Shown: positions 40,701-47,320, counted from the stretch's first letter. The stretch: DNA of 64,000 nucleotides from Sipunculus nudus (GCA_026874595.1 CM049307.1:55633870-55697869); one strand, 5' to 3'. Translations and numbers: made by a program. Notes: generated by a model not told the origin, from the letters alone.

Positions 40701-40845
40701 GGCAGGGGGTACACACCCCGCCCCCGGGGTCCACCCCGAGGGCAGGGCATGCCGCCAACAGCAAAAGTAGCAGCAGTGCTACAAGAAGGCGGCAAAGTAT
40801 GCTGGGGCATGGAGACTGTCGTCTGCTGAGAGACGCTGGGCTCAT
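1..40845 (-). CDS. PKD1: Polycystin-1 (PKD1-like), 5' part: 9 coding exons, 1943 codons, runs off the left edge
   Basis: Polycystin-1 is a giant receptor-like membrane protein that pairs with the TRPP channel polycystin-2 at cilia and cell contacts. Joining nine minus-strand exons at GT-AG sites gives one uninterrupted frame: signal peptide, LRR N-cap, LRRs, LRR C-cap, WSC (8 Cys), PKD module, C-type lectin domain, linker, Cys-rich segment, about 12 more PKD modules, then the first residues of REJ. This domain order is diagnostic of polycystin-1. All exon phases agree (2,2,1,1,2,1,1,1). The ATG at 40845 was chosen because it precedes a clear hydrophobic signal peptide and sits in a favourable GCCATGA context. 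REJ, GPS, PLAT and the 11 membrane helices would lie left of position 1. The region before REJ holds about 12 modules after the lectin domain; from memory vertebrates have about 15. Introns are 0.6-13 kb and full of repeats. A PKD1-like paralogue is possible, but LRR+WSC+CTLD together favour PKD1 itself. Confidence 0.93.
3978..4343. other. PKD1 intron 8, left part
   Basis: AT-rich intronic sequence. I see no gene, only the left flank and 7-bp duplication (CTATAAG, 4337-4343) of the adjoining foldback element. Confidence 0.5.
4344..5001. mobile_element. Foldback-type DNA transposon, 658 bp, with ~165-bp inverted arms
   Basis: The left arm (4344-~4510) and the reverse complement of the right arm (~4835-5001) match at roughly 90%, both starting CACAGGCGCTTGAATCG and both continuing through AATAGTGTTCAATTTACC, CCGTTTAATGAGC and AATAGATACACAAGG. 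Immediate flanks are an identical CTATAAG (4337-4343 and 5002-5008), a 7-bp target-site duplication. The 330-bp centre has a C-run at 4745 and no transposase ORF, so the element is non-autonomous. Superfamily not certain; the CA/CAGG-type end and 7-bp duplication lean towards hAT. Confidence 0.85.
5152..5280 (-). CDS. PKD1: PKD1 exon 8: linker before the Cys-rich segment
   Basis: 129 bp, phase 1 both sides, acceptor TTTCCAG, donor CCAG|GTATGC. Reads LTEWVFQLDQLDNPASFQLL then VFRPECSGGYVLYPG. Beta-strand-like, with one cysteine; it corresponds to the region between the lectin domain and the LDL-A-like part of vertebrate polycystin-1. Confidence 0.8.
5428..5550. mobile_element. Short inverted-repeat element (hairpin MITE)
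   Basis: About 30 bp at 5428-5457 (AAAGTGCCAAAAAGTAACTG, then AAAACTTACC) recurs in reverse complement at 5519-5550 with few mismatches. The spacer is ~60 bp of T-rich sequence. It lies in PKD1 intron 7 and has no ORF. I could not fix a target duplication. Confidence 0.5.
5909..6049 (-). CDS. PKD1: PKD1 exon 7: linker after the lectin domain
   Basis: 141 bp, phase 1 both sides, acceptor CAACAG, donor CCAG|GTGAGC. It reads GESYTVQSYLAGAALFPS and on to NGYTTSIIIMP. No named domain. It was chosen over the nearer acceptor at TGTGCAG because that one leads to a stop codon. Confidence 0.75.
6050..8073. other. PKD1 intron 6
   Basis: 2.0 kb of AT-rich intronic sequence. The short ORFs have no family features, and I see no gene or recognisable repeat. 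Confidence 0.5.
8074..8303 (-). CDS. PKD1: PKD1 exon 6: C-type lectin domain, C-terminal half
   Basis: 230 bp, acceptor TTTTTCAG; the donor G|GTCAGC is weaker than the others. Contains WIGLSD, then WAPSQPD, EDCVAM, WHDNAC and YGYICQY: the WIGL core, a QPD motif and the WxDN motif of the long loop, plus the conserved cysteines. QPD with WxDN is the arrangement seen in calcium-dependent, galactose-type C-type lectins, so sugar binding is plausible. The reading is continuous with exon 5 across the phase-2 junction. Confidence 0.92.
8304..9148. other. PKD1 intron 5
   Basis: 845 bp, very AT-rich, separating the two halves of the lectin domain. Contains a short palindromic tract (actagtacactagt type, ~8920) and nothing else I recognise. 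Confidence 0.5.
9149..9320 (-). CDS. PKD1: PKD1 exon 5: C-type lectin domain, N-terminal half
   Basis: 172 bp, acceptor ATTTCCAG, donor AG|GTAAGT, phase 1 in, phase 2 out. It reads CIMKSSEPARWDEGQNRC then GGNLVMIDSSETNQLVSSLL, the helix-1/helix-2 part of a C-type lectin fold (W..A...C...GG.L..I). It is not visible as a long ORF because both ends are spliced mid-domain. Confidence 0.9.
9321..11734. repeat. PKD1 intron 4, proximal part: degenerate copies of a dispersed repeat family
   Basis: Three starts of the same repeat are visible: AAGGGACCCACGGGTCA at ~9450, AAGGGACCCATGGGTCA at ~10489, and AAGTGACCCAGGGGTCA at ~11738. Each is followed within 15 bp by CTCAGCTGA and then a similar 'gcaaatgcaa' tract in the first two. 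The GACCCATGGGTC core is palindromic. The phrase AGATGGACAGACAGAGC and variants recur near 10138, 10436 and 10688. A GA-rich simple repeat lies at 10025-10070 and a G-run at 10310. No gene. Confidence 0.6.
11735..12530 (+). repeat. Tandem repeat, ~155-170 bp unit, four copies
   Basis: Units share GGGGGGTA(C/T)TTC, GAATATGGGTAACAG or GGATATGGGTAACAG, GACCTAATTTC, then CATGTCAAGA, AAGATTCTAGGTC and TTTGTGCCCTGTTAA. The 'atgggtaacag' phrase falls near 11907, 12073, 12228 and 12392, giving spacings of about 155-166 bp. Open short ORFs across it are by-products of the repetition. The array starts at the GACCCAGGGGTC palindrome and lies in PKD1 intron 4. Confidence 0.75.
12809..12839 (+). repeat. 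31-nt terminal hairpin, copy 1
   Basis: Near-perfect stem-loop: TAGCTCAG, A, TGACT, loop TTC, AGTCA, G, CTGAGCTA. Preceded by a GACGGACAAAAGG tract and followed by an A-run. Confidence 0.8.
13854..13884 (+). repeat. 31-nt terminal hairpin, copy 2
   Basis: Same stem arms as copy 1 (TAGCTCAG/CTGAGCTA and TGACT/AGTCA) with loop TAC. Followed by AAAAAC. Preceded by the same GGACGGACGATGGACAAA tract. Confidence 0.8.
13885..14448 (+). repeat. Related repeat segment leading to the third hairpin
   Basis: About 560 bp with phrases such as TATTTGGGCCCATAACTTC, ACGGAGGTTTTTCC, TTCCTAGGTCTAACGG and ACGTGCCCTGTTAA, ending in GGATGGACGACGGACAAAGG. A partial second copy runs at 14690-15030 (TGAGCCAATAACTTC, ATTCATAGGTCC, TAGTCAGCTGAATTAAAA). 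No coding frame seen. Confidence 0.55.
14449..14479 (+). repeat. 31-nt terminal hairpin, copy 3
   Basis: Arms identical to copies 1 and 2, loop TAT. Preceded by GACGACGGACAAAGGACC and followed by AAAATAATG. Only the 3-nt loop differs among the three copies. Confidence 0.8.
14480..16132. other. PKD1 intron 4, repeat remnant and unassigned sequence
   Basis: 14690-15030 is a diverged partial copy of the preceding repeat. The rest is AT-rich with no gene I can support. Confidence 0.45.
16133..17126. repeat. Cluster of ten CTCGACACCGTTACC-like motifs in both orientations
   Basis: Forward copies (allowing 1-4 changes): 16133, 16324, 16479, 16495, 16714, 16733 and 16752. Reverse copies: 16521-16533, 16539-16553 and 17115-17126. 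Some are paired back to back (16479/16495; 16521/16539; 16714/16733/16752 at 19-bp steps). The sequence between them is ordinary AT-rich DNA without a shared longer unit. Confidence 0.7.
17376..17408 (+). repeat. GGAT/GGAC tetranucleotide repeat
   Basis: Run of ATGGATGGATGGATGGACGG followed by ACAGATGGATG. Simple sequence within PKD1 intron 4. Confidence 0.8.
17467..17634. mobile_element. 168-bp mariner-type MITE flanked by TA
   Basis: Begins CAGTAAAACTGCC and ends in the reverse complement of CAGTAAAACCTTGCC, with TA on both sides (17465-17466, 17635-17636). The interior carries GTCACCTAAGCGAGG and GGTCGCTAAACCGAG, imperfect inverted copies. There is no ORF. Tc1/mariner relatives use TA targets, so this is a likely non-autonomous member. 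Confidence 0.75.
17629..18164. other. PKD1 intron 4, unassigned
   Basis: A 102-codon minus-strand frame spans 17629-17937 but overlaps the MITE end and shows no family features or repeated structure. I do not call it a gene. Confidence 0.4.
18165..18230 (-). repeat. Possible degenerate tRNA-derived SINE head
   Basis: Read on the minus strand it contains TAGTTGGCCCATGGGTAAAG then GCGCTG, resembling a tRNA 5' half with A-box. About 50 nt later comes CCTTGAATACTGGG, resembling a decayed B-box. No intact cloverleaf. Confidence 0.35.
18251..18685 (-). other. Unassigned 144-codon open frame in PKD1 intron 4
   Basis: Starts MILLLHEVRSQVSGNLVLL and ends VEIQNTRS. Base composition is higher in GC than the flanks and the frame is open for 435 bp, unusual for this intron. 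I recognise no domain, signal peptide or repeat. It is not an exon of PKD1, because exons 4 and 5 join perfectly without it. It could be a fragment of an old mobile element or a chance frame. Confidence 0.25.
18686..20815. other. PKD1 intron 4, unassigned
   Basis: Mostly AT-rich. Includes a C-run at 20671. I see no gene or clear repeat. Confidence 0.45.
20816..21200 (+). repeat. Three tandem units of ~140-160 bp
   Basis: Units start CTTTGGTCAAAGTAAT at 20816, CTTTGGTCAAAGTAAT at 20976 and CTTTGGTCAGAGTGAT at 21118. Each continues through GCTGACAGATTTGTACC (GCTGCCAGGTTTGTACC in the last) and CTTGACC(T/A)AATTT; the first two add CCAAGGTCATACACTCCA. The third unit is truncated. Confidence 0.8.
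21365..21960 (+). repeat. GC-rich degenerate minisatellite
   Basis: About 600 bp of short imperfect units built on GGACC(A/G)TCCCGGCAGAGCC and CCAGACCATCCC, with GC far above the flanks. The frames across it give low-complexity Pro/Arg/Ser-rich or Trp/Gly-rich peptides on both strands, which is typical of a minisatellite and not of a gene. Confidence 0.75.
22382..23047 (-). CDS. PKD1: PKD1 exon 4: WSC domain and first PKD module
   Basis: 666 bp, acceptor TACTTCAG, donor G|GTAAGT, phase 1 both sides. The first ~95 residues form a WSC domain, beginning PPDFISCYMDNYTGESIP and holding eight cysteines (ISC, TC, DC, FCLC, GCVC, LC), a carbohydrate-binding fold. It is followed by an Ig-like PKD module with the signature YTWDFNDG and the strand motif YSYPGVYEVHLS. 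The exon ends in a second beta-rich stretch (IAWRIINETGQIIT). WSC next to a first PKD module before a lectin domain is specific to polycystin-1. Confidence 0.95.
23048..23904. other. PKD1 intron 3, proximal part
   Basis: AT-rich, with a CTCAGCTGACC-type word at 23530 resembling the dispersed repeat ends seen in intron 4. No gene. Confidence 0.4.
23905..24165 (+). repeat. 45-bp tandem repeat, six copies
   Basis: The phrase TGTAGG(A/T)(T/C)CTAGACTGACAG and variants recurs with GTAGG (or equivalent) at 23931, 23976, 24021, 24066, 24111 and 24156, exactly 45 bp apart each time. Each unit also has ATTAACA(A/T)AA. Because 45 is a multiple of three, a minus-strand frame of 15-residue hydrophobic repeats stays open. 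I take that as incidental. Confidence 0.9.
24514..24591 (+). repeat. Compound (CT)n(AT)n microsatellite
   Basis: About 31 bp of CT repeats (24514-24544) directly followed by about 47 bp of AT repeats (24545-24591). Confidence 0.97.
24592..29231. other. PKD1 intron 3, central part
   Basis: AT-rich. Contains a (TA)n run at 25625-25667. A GC-richer patch at 24870-25110 carries a 72-codon minus frame with no family features. No gene supported. Confidence 0.45.
25625..25667 (+). repeat. (TA)n microsatellite
   Basis: Continuous TA dinucleotides over about 43 bp, followed by a short imperfect continuation (TCATATATATAC). Confidence 0.95.
29315..29453 (+). other. Coding-like patch on the plus strand, possible exon or pseudogene fragment
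   Basis: Against an AT-rich background, 29326-29453 is about half GC. The plus frame reads YTQAVHKYGQFSEQPMVN, then GPGGTAIAGQMPYQTHFP and a stop, which looks like the C-terminus of a real protein. A possible acceptor (GGGTAG) lies at ~29324-29329 but its pyrimidine tract is poor. I do not recognise the protein. It lies inside PKD1 intron 3 on the opposite strand. It may be a nested gene's last exon, a retro-copy fragment, or chance. Confidence 0.3.
30665..30877 (-). mobile_element. 213-bp TIR element, copy A of a two-copy family, CAATA duplication
   Basis: Terminal repeats are CAGACACGGAAC at the left and, in reverse complement, CAGGCGCGGATC at the right. Flanks are identical CAATA (30660-30664, 30878-30882). 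The interior has alternating G and C runs (GGGGGGGTTGGGGGCC, ACCCCCCCCC) and the phrase CTCTTAACCAA twice. It matches copy B at 42007-42216 in opposite orientation. No ORF. The 5-bp duplication and CAG ends suggest a hAT-like relative. Confidence 0.85.
30883..31139. other. PKD1 intron 3, distal end
   Basis: Short AT-rich stretch up to the donor of exon 3. Nothing recognised. Confidence 0.4.
31140..31312 (-). CDS. PKD1: PKD1 exon 3: LRR C-terminal cap
   Basis: 173 bp between a TTACAG acceptor and a G|GTGAGT donor. Reads YLGGNPFACDCHLAWLQVWL and continues to CATPSSLSG and SLLSC. The pattern NPFxCDCxLxWL plus two later cysteines is the classic LRRCT cap. Phase 2 in, phase 1 out. Confidence 0.92.
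31313..32317. other. PKD1 intron 2
   Basis: 1.0 kb AT-rich intron. I see no gene or clear repeat; a tRNA-like A-box word near 31660 has no matching B-box. Confidence 0.45.
32318..32389 (-). CDS. PKD1: PKD1 exon 2: single leucine-rich repeat, 72 bp
   Basis: Exactly 72 bp, or 24 codons, the length of one LRR. Preceded by CTGTTTCAG and followed by GTAAGTA. Joined to exon 1 it reads SITHMNLSGNHLNTIT, then QHYLRQFAQLNSL, with LxxLxLxxN-type spacing. Entered and left in phase 2, so the exon can be duplicated or lost without a frameshift. The ORF is too short to show without splicing. Confidence 0.9.
32390..34248. other. PKD1 intron 1, left part
   Basis: AT-rich, with a G-run at 32644 and a long (TA)n tract at 33549-33618. 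No gene. Confidence 0.45.
33549..33618 (+). repeat. (TA)n microsatellite
   Basis: About 70 bp of TA repeats with a single C interruption near 33601. Confidence 0.95.
34249..34683. mobile_element. 435-bp MITE with CGCGA-rich inverted ends
   Basis: The left end CTGTGGTTGGCC, then CACGAGGCTG and AAATTTCGCGATTTC, matches the reverse complement of the right end CTGTGGTTGCC, TTGCGAGGGTTTTG, ATTTCGCGATATTCGCG. Imperfect inverted arms of about 70 bp. No transposase ORF. Target duplication not resolved. Confidence 0.7.
34684..36073. other. PKD1 intron 1, middle
   Basis: AT-rich; no gene or clear repeat seen. Confidence 0.45.
36281..37545 (+). repeat. 280-bp tandem array, five units, each a dimer
   Basis: The phrase GGCAGACGAACAGATGGAC recurs at 36281 (diverged), 36561, 36841, 37121 and 37401, exactly 280 bp apart. 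Each unit has two halves, both starting GAGATATGAG and both containing GGTGGCGCCACC (36323, 36452, 36601, 36732, 37012, 37161, 37292, 37441; a decayed one at 36881). The halves are ~154 and ~126 bp, so an older monomer was duplicated before array growth. The last unit is cut at ~37545. Confidence 0.93.
37705..37738 (+). repeat. (CGG)n trinucleotide repeat
   Basis: About 11 CGG units just inside the right end of the satellite-bearing element. Confidence 0.95.
37791..39539. other. PKD1 intron 1, right part
   Basis: AT-rich. At 38876 the word CAGGGGCAGATTAAGG resembles a hAT terminal repeat, but I see no partner end. No gene. Confidence 0.4.
39540..40560 (+). repeat. Weak dispersed repeat with AATGAAGGTCA(A/C)ATC motif
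   Basis: Variants occur near 39657, 39710, 40192, 40286, 40335 and 40540 in very AT-rich DNA before exon 1 of PKD1. Spacing is irregular. Degenerate and low confidence as a true array. Confidence 0.35.
40577..40845 (-). CDS. PKD1: PKD1 exon 1: signal peptide and LRR N-terminal cap
   Basis: Start codon at 40843-40845. Residues 1-37 form a signal peptide with a poly-Leu core (LLVALLLLLLLAACPALG). The LRRNT cap follows, with cysteines in CTPCPAVCRC and CMVDC, then the start of the first LRR (LPTADSITHM). The donor is CACAT|GTAAGT, a near-perfect consensus, and leaves phase 2. The exon lies in a GC-rich, CpG-containing stretch, unlike the AT-rich flanks. Confidence 0.92.
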
Positions 40846-41420
40846 GGCCTTCGGGATACCCCCTTCCGCGTGTCACGCGGGAACCCCATGTGCACGCACG
40901 CGCACTCGAGTAAATTCACCAAACGACAAGCAGAAAAATACGACACCGTCACATATTCACTGCTTCAGTACAAATACCTCCAGGTCTTGGTTTCTTTATC
41001 CATATAACACGCGCCGTCCTTGATATGTATCTATATATCATTCGGGAAAAGGTACTATTGTGCGGTTGCACAAAACCCCTCCTTTCGCGACAACGGGTCT
41101 CGGTTGTGTGAGGCAAGATATCTGTCAAATCGATTTATCAGATACACGCGTTCGCGCACCTCTGTGTTGTAGCGGGTCTTGGCAGGTATTCCACAGTTAT
41201 CGGATAGAAATATTCCGATCAGCGACCGTGTAATTTGTGTGTTAGACCCAGCCGTGTTACATCAACTGTATGTCCGATCTTTTGGTTTCAGTGAGCGCGT
41301 TCCAAAGGAAGTTATTAAACGCATACTGGCTCCAGTCATACCATGGCTACCTTGAGCGCTCGGCAGGTATACAGCCCTGCTCTTAGAAATACTTCAATAA
41401 GCCTACATGGCACTGTTTAC
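40846..41420 (-). promoter_or_regulatory. PKD1 5' UTR / promoter region
   Basis: The stretch upstream of the start codon is GC-richer and richer in CpG than its surroundings (many cgcg, cgc and gcg words between 40600 and 41400). This fits a promoter-proximal, unmethylated region. I see no reliable TATA box and cannot place the transcription start. A non-coding first exon is possible. Confidence 0.4.
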
Positions 41421-42006
41421 CTGTCGCGGTGACAGTCAATAGTGATCACGTGACTGACCTGTCAAAGTGCCTGCATAATTCATGTCGGGCTTGCCGACTG
41501 ACCCGCGTTATCTGTTGGCTCCGCGAGACTGATTGACACATAGAAGGGCTCATTGGCCAATAAAACTATTCTTAGCACGCTATGGTTAACGCAGCTTTAA
41601 TATTTATCACACCAATCGGCAGAAGGCCTGTTGCTGTGAAATATTTCCAATAGTCGGTATTTTACATTGAAAATATGACAGTGAACAGCGGAGATGATAT
41701 TACGCACGTGCAAGGGTACCAAGGACACTGAATTATAACGGGCTTATAAATGCCGAATAATAAAATGTCATGAAATATATAAAACCAAGAGTTAAACTCG
41801 AAGAGTCATTAAGATGACGCATGCGTTTTAATATGCATTTCATTATCACATTTTGCTGGTGTTAATATATACGGATTTAAACAAAGAGAGAGAAACTTAA
41901 TCAGAATATCAGATAGCAGGGCCGGTGAAAGCGGTGTTGCAGGACAGGCTGTATAGAGCCTAATCAATATTTGGTTCAATAAGGGGTGAGGTGGCTAAAA
42001 AATTCA
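41421..42006. other. Intergenic, upstream of PKD1
   Basis: Mixed-composition sequence without a coding frame I can support. Ends in the ATTCA target duplication of the next element. Confidence 0.4.
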
Positions 42007-42216
42007 CAGGCGAGGATCCAGGATTTTTTGCGGGGAGGGGTCAACAGGTGTCCTGCATAAAAGTTGTATAAAAAGGGTTGTTGGTTAAAGCAGGGTAGGG
42101 TCTCGACCCCAAAACCCCCCGTCATGCAAAAGATTTGTAAAAAAAAAGTCTTTGGTTAAGAGACGGGGGGGGGAGGGGGGCGCCTGAACACCCCCCCCCC
42201 CCCCGATCCGCGCTTG
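42007..42216 (+). mobile_element. 210-bp TIR element, copy B, ATTCA duplication
   Basis: Begins CAGGCGAGGATC and ends GATCCGCGCTTG, whose reverse complement CAAGCGCGGATC matches with two changes. Flanks are identical ATTCA (42002-42006, 42217-42221). Internal phrases (CAGGATTTTTTGC, CCCCAAAACCCCCCGTCATGC, TTGGTTAAGAGA) match copy A at 30665-30877. No ORF. Confidence 0.85.
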
Positions 42217-42221
42217 ATTCA

Positions 42222-43190
42222 CGAAGTTTTCTGGCTGCTTTCCAGGGAAACACAAAAATGTATAAATTTTCATTCTTAACGCATATAATCCAAATCGAAT
42301 GGAATGGTACATGAGGCCCATGCACATATAGAACTGAAAAGAGACACTGGATCAACTGGACTGATATATATGGCTTGCTTTGATATCCTTACAAGGTTAC
42401 TATATCATCTCGGTTGACTATGATTCCGGATGATAGGGGAGCGCTTTTAACAACATTGGGGTACATGTCCTCGTTCTAAAGGGGATCTTATTTATTCCAG
42501 CCGTGGACTGGGGCACTTTTGATTTGACGTAAATAAAAAAGTTAACCATAAACCCCTTATATTCCGAAAACATGCGGATCAAAAATGACATTAGTGCATA
42601 TTATATATTCATTTGTATTTGCATAAATAGTCACATTTAAGCACTTCAGCATTGGAATTTGATTTTACAAGAGAAAATTCCTATACGCATTTGTGTTTTC
42701 AGGCGAATGCCACCAGATCAAATTATTAAACTTTGCACAGAATTATTAACAACATGATGACAATTAGCATACCAATCAGTTGCAAACTTAAACTACTAGA
42801 TTGCCATTGGCCATAAAAAGACGTATACTAACACTATACTGAGCTCAATTGTTTTCTTAATAAAAAAGTTAAATATTTGAATAGATTTGAAGATCCCTTT
42901 TCAATGGATGAAATATCGATAGACTGGGATATGTAATAAATGGCTCCATATGCATCTGGCACGCAACTCTTTGTTGTTGGAAAATCAGTGTATATGTTTT
43001 ATATAGAATCAAATCATGTCGTCAAACACAACGCATAAAAAATCACTATATACAGTTAAACTTTCTATTATTTTAAACCTGCAAACTGACAGTGTCCTAT
43101 AGATTGAGTATACAATCTCTGTTTCCTTTATTTCGTATATATTCGAAGAGTATCATACCTGTACATATAGCTATATGAAAACGAATATAT
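42222..43190. other. Intergenic
   Basis: AT-rich, no gene or repeat recognised, up to the LINE target duplication. Confidence 0.4.
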
Positions 43191-43205
43191 GTAATTAAGC
43201 AACTT
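43191..43205 (+). repeat. LINE target-site duplication, left copy
   Basis: GTAATTAAGCAACTT, 15 bp, identical to 48837-48851. It lies directly against the poly-T (the element's poly-A tail in reverse). Confidence 0.95.
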
Positions 43206-43537
43206 TTTTTTTTTTAAATCATATTTATTAAAAAAAAAACGTATACATGCATAACGTTTACATACATGGAAACACATACAATTACATACATCAGAACATG
43301 CACTTATAATACAATGTATATATATACAAGACAGTATATGCAGCTGTTCTCATTACCTGATACAATCTTATGCATCACACTTAATTTTATAGACATGCAA
43401 CATCTCTTTACCTAACAAAACATGCATCTGCATAACAACCACTAACATGCAAACATTTGCAAGACAATTTTTCTGCATATGCAAGGTCATCCTATTACAA
43501 AACAAAGTAAAATACTTTGAAATACATTGTATTCAAC
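43206..43537 (-). other. LINE 3' UTR and poly-A tail
   Basis: 332 bp after the ORF2 stop, AT-rich, ending in a poly-A tail immediately next to the target duplication. A TTTATT word near 43223 supplies AATAAA on the minus strand just before the tail. Confidence 0.8.
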
Positions 43538-46500
43538 TCATATATTAGTTAGTTTACCCCATTTCTTATAATGTTTATGCAATATTTCTTTACAATCTGC
43601 CATGTATCTTTCTATTTTTTCTGTTTCTTTTAATCTATTTTTAAATACTGCGAATAAAGATGAATGGTGATCCTCTCTGTGTTTATAGAGGACATATTTA
43701 TACAATAGGAGAATCTGATATAACAGCATGTTCGTTTCATTTACTGGAAGGATGCCATATATAATAACACAAAGAGACATGTTTGGAATGCATAATTCAT
43801 ACTCCTGTAACCATGCTTGTAATTTCAAATAAAAGTTCTTACTAATTGTGCAGTGGAAAAATAAATGAATAATAGTTTCATGTTCAATGAAACAAAATGA
43901 ACACCGTGGGGTGTCTTTCAACTTCCATTTGAATAAATGTTCATTCACAGGTAAATAATTATTAAGTATTTTATACTGAAATTCCCTCAAATAGGTACTT
44001 AATGTAGTTTTATATATAGCTTGATATACAAGATCCCATGTAACAACAATATCATTCTCTATATTTAAACATCTCCATCTTTCTTGTCCTGTTGGTGGTT
44101 TCCATAATTTATCCACAAGTGTACGATATATTTTTCTTGACTTTAAACCATTCACCGACTCAAGCCCGCTTATTGTAACAAGCATATCCATATTTTGTTC
44201 ACTTTGTGTAATCTTATTACTGAAAATACACTTTTTCCATTATGTTGGGATGGCCACTTTCAGTGCCATCCAGTTCATGTAATTTAGGAAACTATTACAT
44301 TGATTTTTAACTTGCATAACAGCATCCCATTTCTTCCAAGATCCTTTATCATCTATCATGTCCTTGATATAACTCATCCCCACATCATGCAAATTTTTGT
44401 AATACACTGACTTTGAATTTATTTTTATATATTTGTTGTTCCACAGATATTGAAACAGAACATCATCTGGATTTTCAGGACTGACAGACACATAATAAGC
44501 CCAGTCCTCAAAACAATTCAAATAAAATTTTGGCAATATAGCAGGTAGCACAGTAACATCAAAATTATTCCTAATACATTGTAATCCTCCTATTTTCCTC
44601 AATCTGTACTCTAATATCTCATTAATAATTGAGTTTGAAGTATCAAAGAAGCGTTTTACCCACATTATTCTCTGGGTCTTAATCTTACAATCAATATCCG
44701 GTACATTAATTCCTCCATCATCATATTTTCCAATAATTGTGCTATATTTAACTTTTGGCTTTTTTGCTCTCCAGATGAAGTTACATAAAAGTCTCTTTAT
44801 AGATAGCATAGTATTTTTGGGGGGTAATAAAACATTTGTTATATACAATATCTTTGAAATACCTAGTGAGCGCACAACCTCTGCTCTACCATATAATGTC
44901 AGGTTTCTAGTTTTCCAAAGTGAGAGTATGGTTTCTAGGTTATTTTCAACCCTCTTAAAATTCTCCTTGTATACCAGATCTTTATTTTATGAAAACCTGA
45001 TTCCAAGTATTTTTATACAATTGTGTGATAAATCTACCCATTTTAAATTACCATCATTTGGAGCAACATGTTTTAACGATCCAATGTATGCAGCTTCAGA
45101 CTTTTGAAGATTTATCCTCAGTGATGAGAAATATTCAAATCGATTTATTACAGACAAAGAATGTTTTAGTGATTCAATATTTCTAACAAATATAGTTGTG
45201 TCATCTGCAAACATGCATATTTTTACAACAGAATTTCCCATTTGTATTCCATGAATATTAGTGTCTTTCCTTATCATTATTGCCAATATTTCTACTGCCA
45301 TTATGAATAAATAAGGAGAGAGTGGGTCTCCTTGCCGTGTCCCTCTTCCTAGCTTAAAATATCCTGTAGTGTATCCATTGTTCAAAACTGAACTTTGTAT
45401 GTCCTCAAGCAATAATTTTACCCATCTGATAAAGTGATTATCAAACCCAAAATATCTTAAAGTGGCAAATACAAAATCATGCTCTAAACTATCAAAGGCA
45501 GCTTCAAGGTCAGCTGCAAACATAATACCTGGTATGTTTTCTACAGAAGTATAATGCAATACATCCCATATCAATCTGATAGGTTCTGCTATATATCGCC
45601 CTTGAACAAAGGCATACTGATCAGGCTGGATTATTTTTGGTAGGTATTTTTCAATTCTCTTGACCATAATCTTACTTAATACCTTAACATCCACATTGAG
45701 TAAGCTGATTGGCCTCCATGCATTTAAAAACTTTATGTCTTTCCCTGGTTTTGGTATTAATTTAACAAGAGCTTGCTTTTGAGATATTGTTAAGGATCCA
45801 GTTTTGTAATTTTCATTTAAACATTCCGTAAGACAATCCCCAAGTTCACTGAACAAAGCTAAATATAATTCTTTTGTCAACCCATCATTACCTGGAGTTT
45901 TATTATTTTTCATTCCCTTTAAACAATTATATACATCATTTTTTGTAATTGGTTTACCACATGACAGTGCTTCTAATTCATTCAATTTATTCTCACACAC
46001 AGGAAGGCTCTGAAAAAACTCTAATAGCTCTTGATTATTACATACTGCTTTTTTATCATACTTGTCAATGAAGGATTTCCTAATACAAGTCATAATTTCA
46101 AATGGGTCATTGATTTCTCTACCTTCATGTGACAAAGAACGTAATATTGACCTTTTCTTAATATGTTTTTCAAGGTTTAGAAAATAGTGTGTACCCCTTT
46201 CACCCTCAAGTATCCACTGAGCCCTAGACCTAACAATAATACCTTTAGTAATGTTATCATAATATTCTTGCAATTTTTGTTTTAATTCATAATATTCATC
46301 ATGTGATTCTGGGCTCCCAGCAGTATTTAACTGACTTTCGAGTTCAGATAACCTCTGTTCCAAACTTATTCCATACTCTTTACGTTTCTTTGCCTTATTT
46401 TTACTATATTTTATTGTATATTCCCTTATCTTATATTTTAAATACTCCCATGTACCTTGAGCTGTTTTTAAAGTTACTTCTTGCCTCCATTCTGCAATTT

Positions 46501-47320
46501 TACGTTTTACATTACACATATATTCTTTGTCATTAAGCAAATTATTATTCATGCACCAATGTGCAGGTCCTGACTTTGTATCATTTCTTGCAGATGCTTG
46601 AAATATTACTGCCGAGTGGTCAGTGTTAATACTAGGGATTATCTCACAACATGTAGTATATGACAACAACGTGTCTGATATTAAAAAATAATCAAGGCGT
46701 CTCTGAATTAAAGGTGTAGGTGAACGCCAAGTGAATGCTTTACCTGATTCATGTTTTATGCGCAATATATCACATAAGTTTAAAGTATCCATTATCACTG
46801 AGATTTTATTAACAGAGTTATGTTTAATACTTAATCTTCCTCCATCAGCATCCCAATCAGTGAGATGTACATTAAAATCCCCACCCCATATTATTTCAAT
46901 GCCTTGGTCATTGCGAATTTTCAATATTTCTTGAAATACCAGTTCATAAAATTCAAGCTGATGTATTTCAGAATTTGGTGCATAAGTGTTAACTAAGATG
47001 CAGTGCAAACCTTCAATTTTACATTCAATTATAACATATCTGCCTTTTGTATCAATACTCTTATTTATTTCCTTGAAATCAACATTTTTTCCAATAAGTG
47101 TACATACTCCACGTGACATTGTAGTTCCAAAAGAAAAGTACATTTCACAACGCCACTGTTTTGACCATGCTATCTTATCATTTTGAACACAGTGACATTC
47201 TTGTAAAAAGCAGACTCCATTCTATGACCCATGCTTCACCAGCCAATTTAACATCTGCCTTCTTTTCACATAGTTCCTTAATCCACGTACATTTAAAGAG
47301 AGGATCTGAAATATTTTATT
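43538..47320 (-). pseudogene. LINE ORF2: endonuclease-reverse transcriptase with three in-frame stops
   Basis: N-terminal endonuclease: ILSLNVRGLRN, FLQECH, WGGDFNVHL, RRLDYFLISD and TDHSAVIF. Reverse transcriptase: AWRPISLLNVDVK, FAADLEAAFDSLEH, GTRQGDPLSPYLF and the catalytic FADDTTIF. C-terminal zinc motif CSFCFIEHETIIHLFFHC. Stops: TAG at 47222-47224 (endonuclease), TAA at 44987-44989 (just after the RT) and TAA at 44240-44242. All segments are in the same frame; no frameshift is seen over 3.7 kb. The 5' limit is approximate; no ATG is certain, and the first in-frame ATG I see is at 47254. Confidence 0.92.

Noticed and set aside
40583-41023. 146-codon plus-strand frame over the PKD1 start region
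   Set aside because: It is the antisense of PKD1 exon 1 and its promoter. GC-rich sequence has few stops, and the peptide has no family features.
44739-47186. Several plus-strand frames of 60-122 codons
   Set aside because: Antisense shadows of the LINE ORF2.
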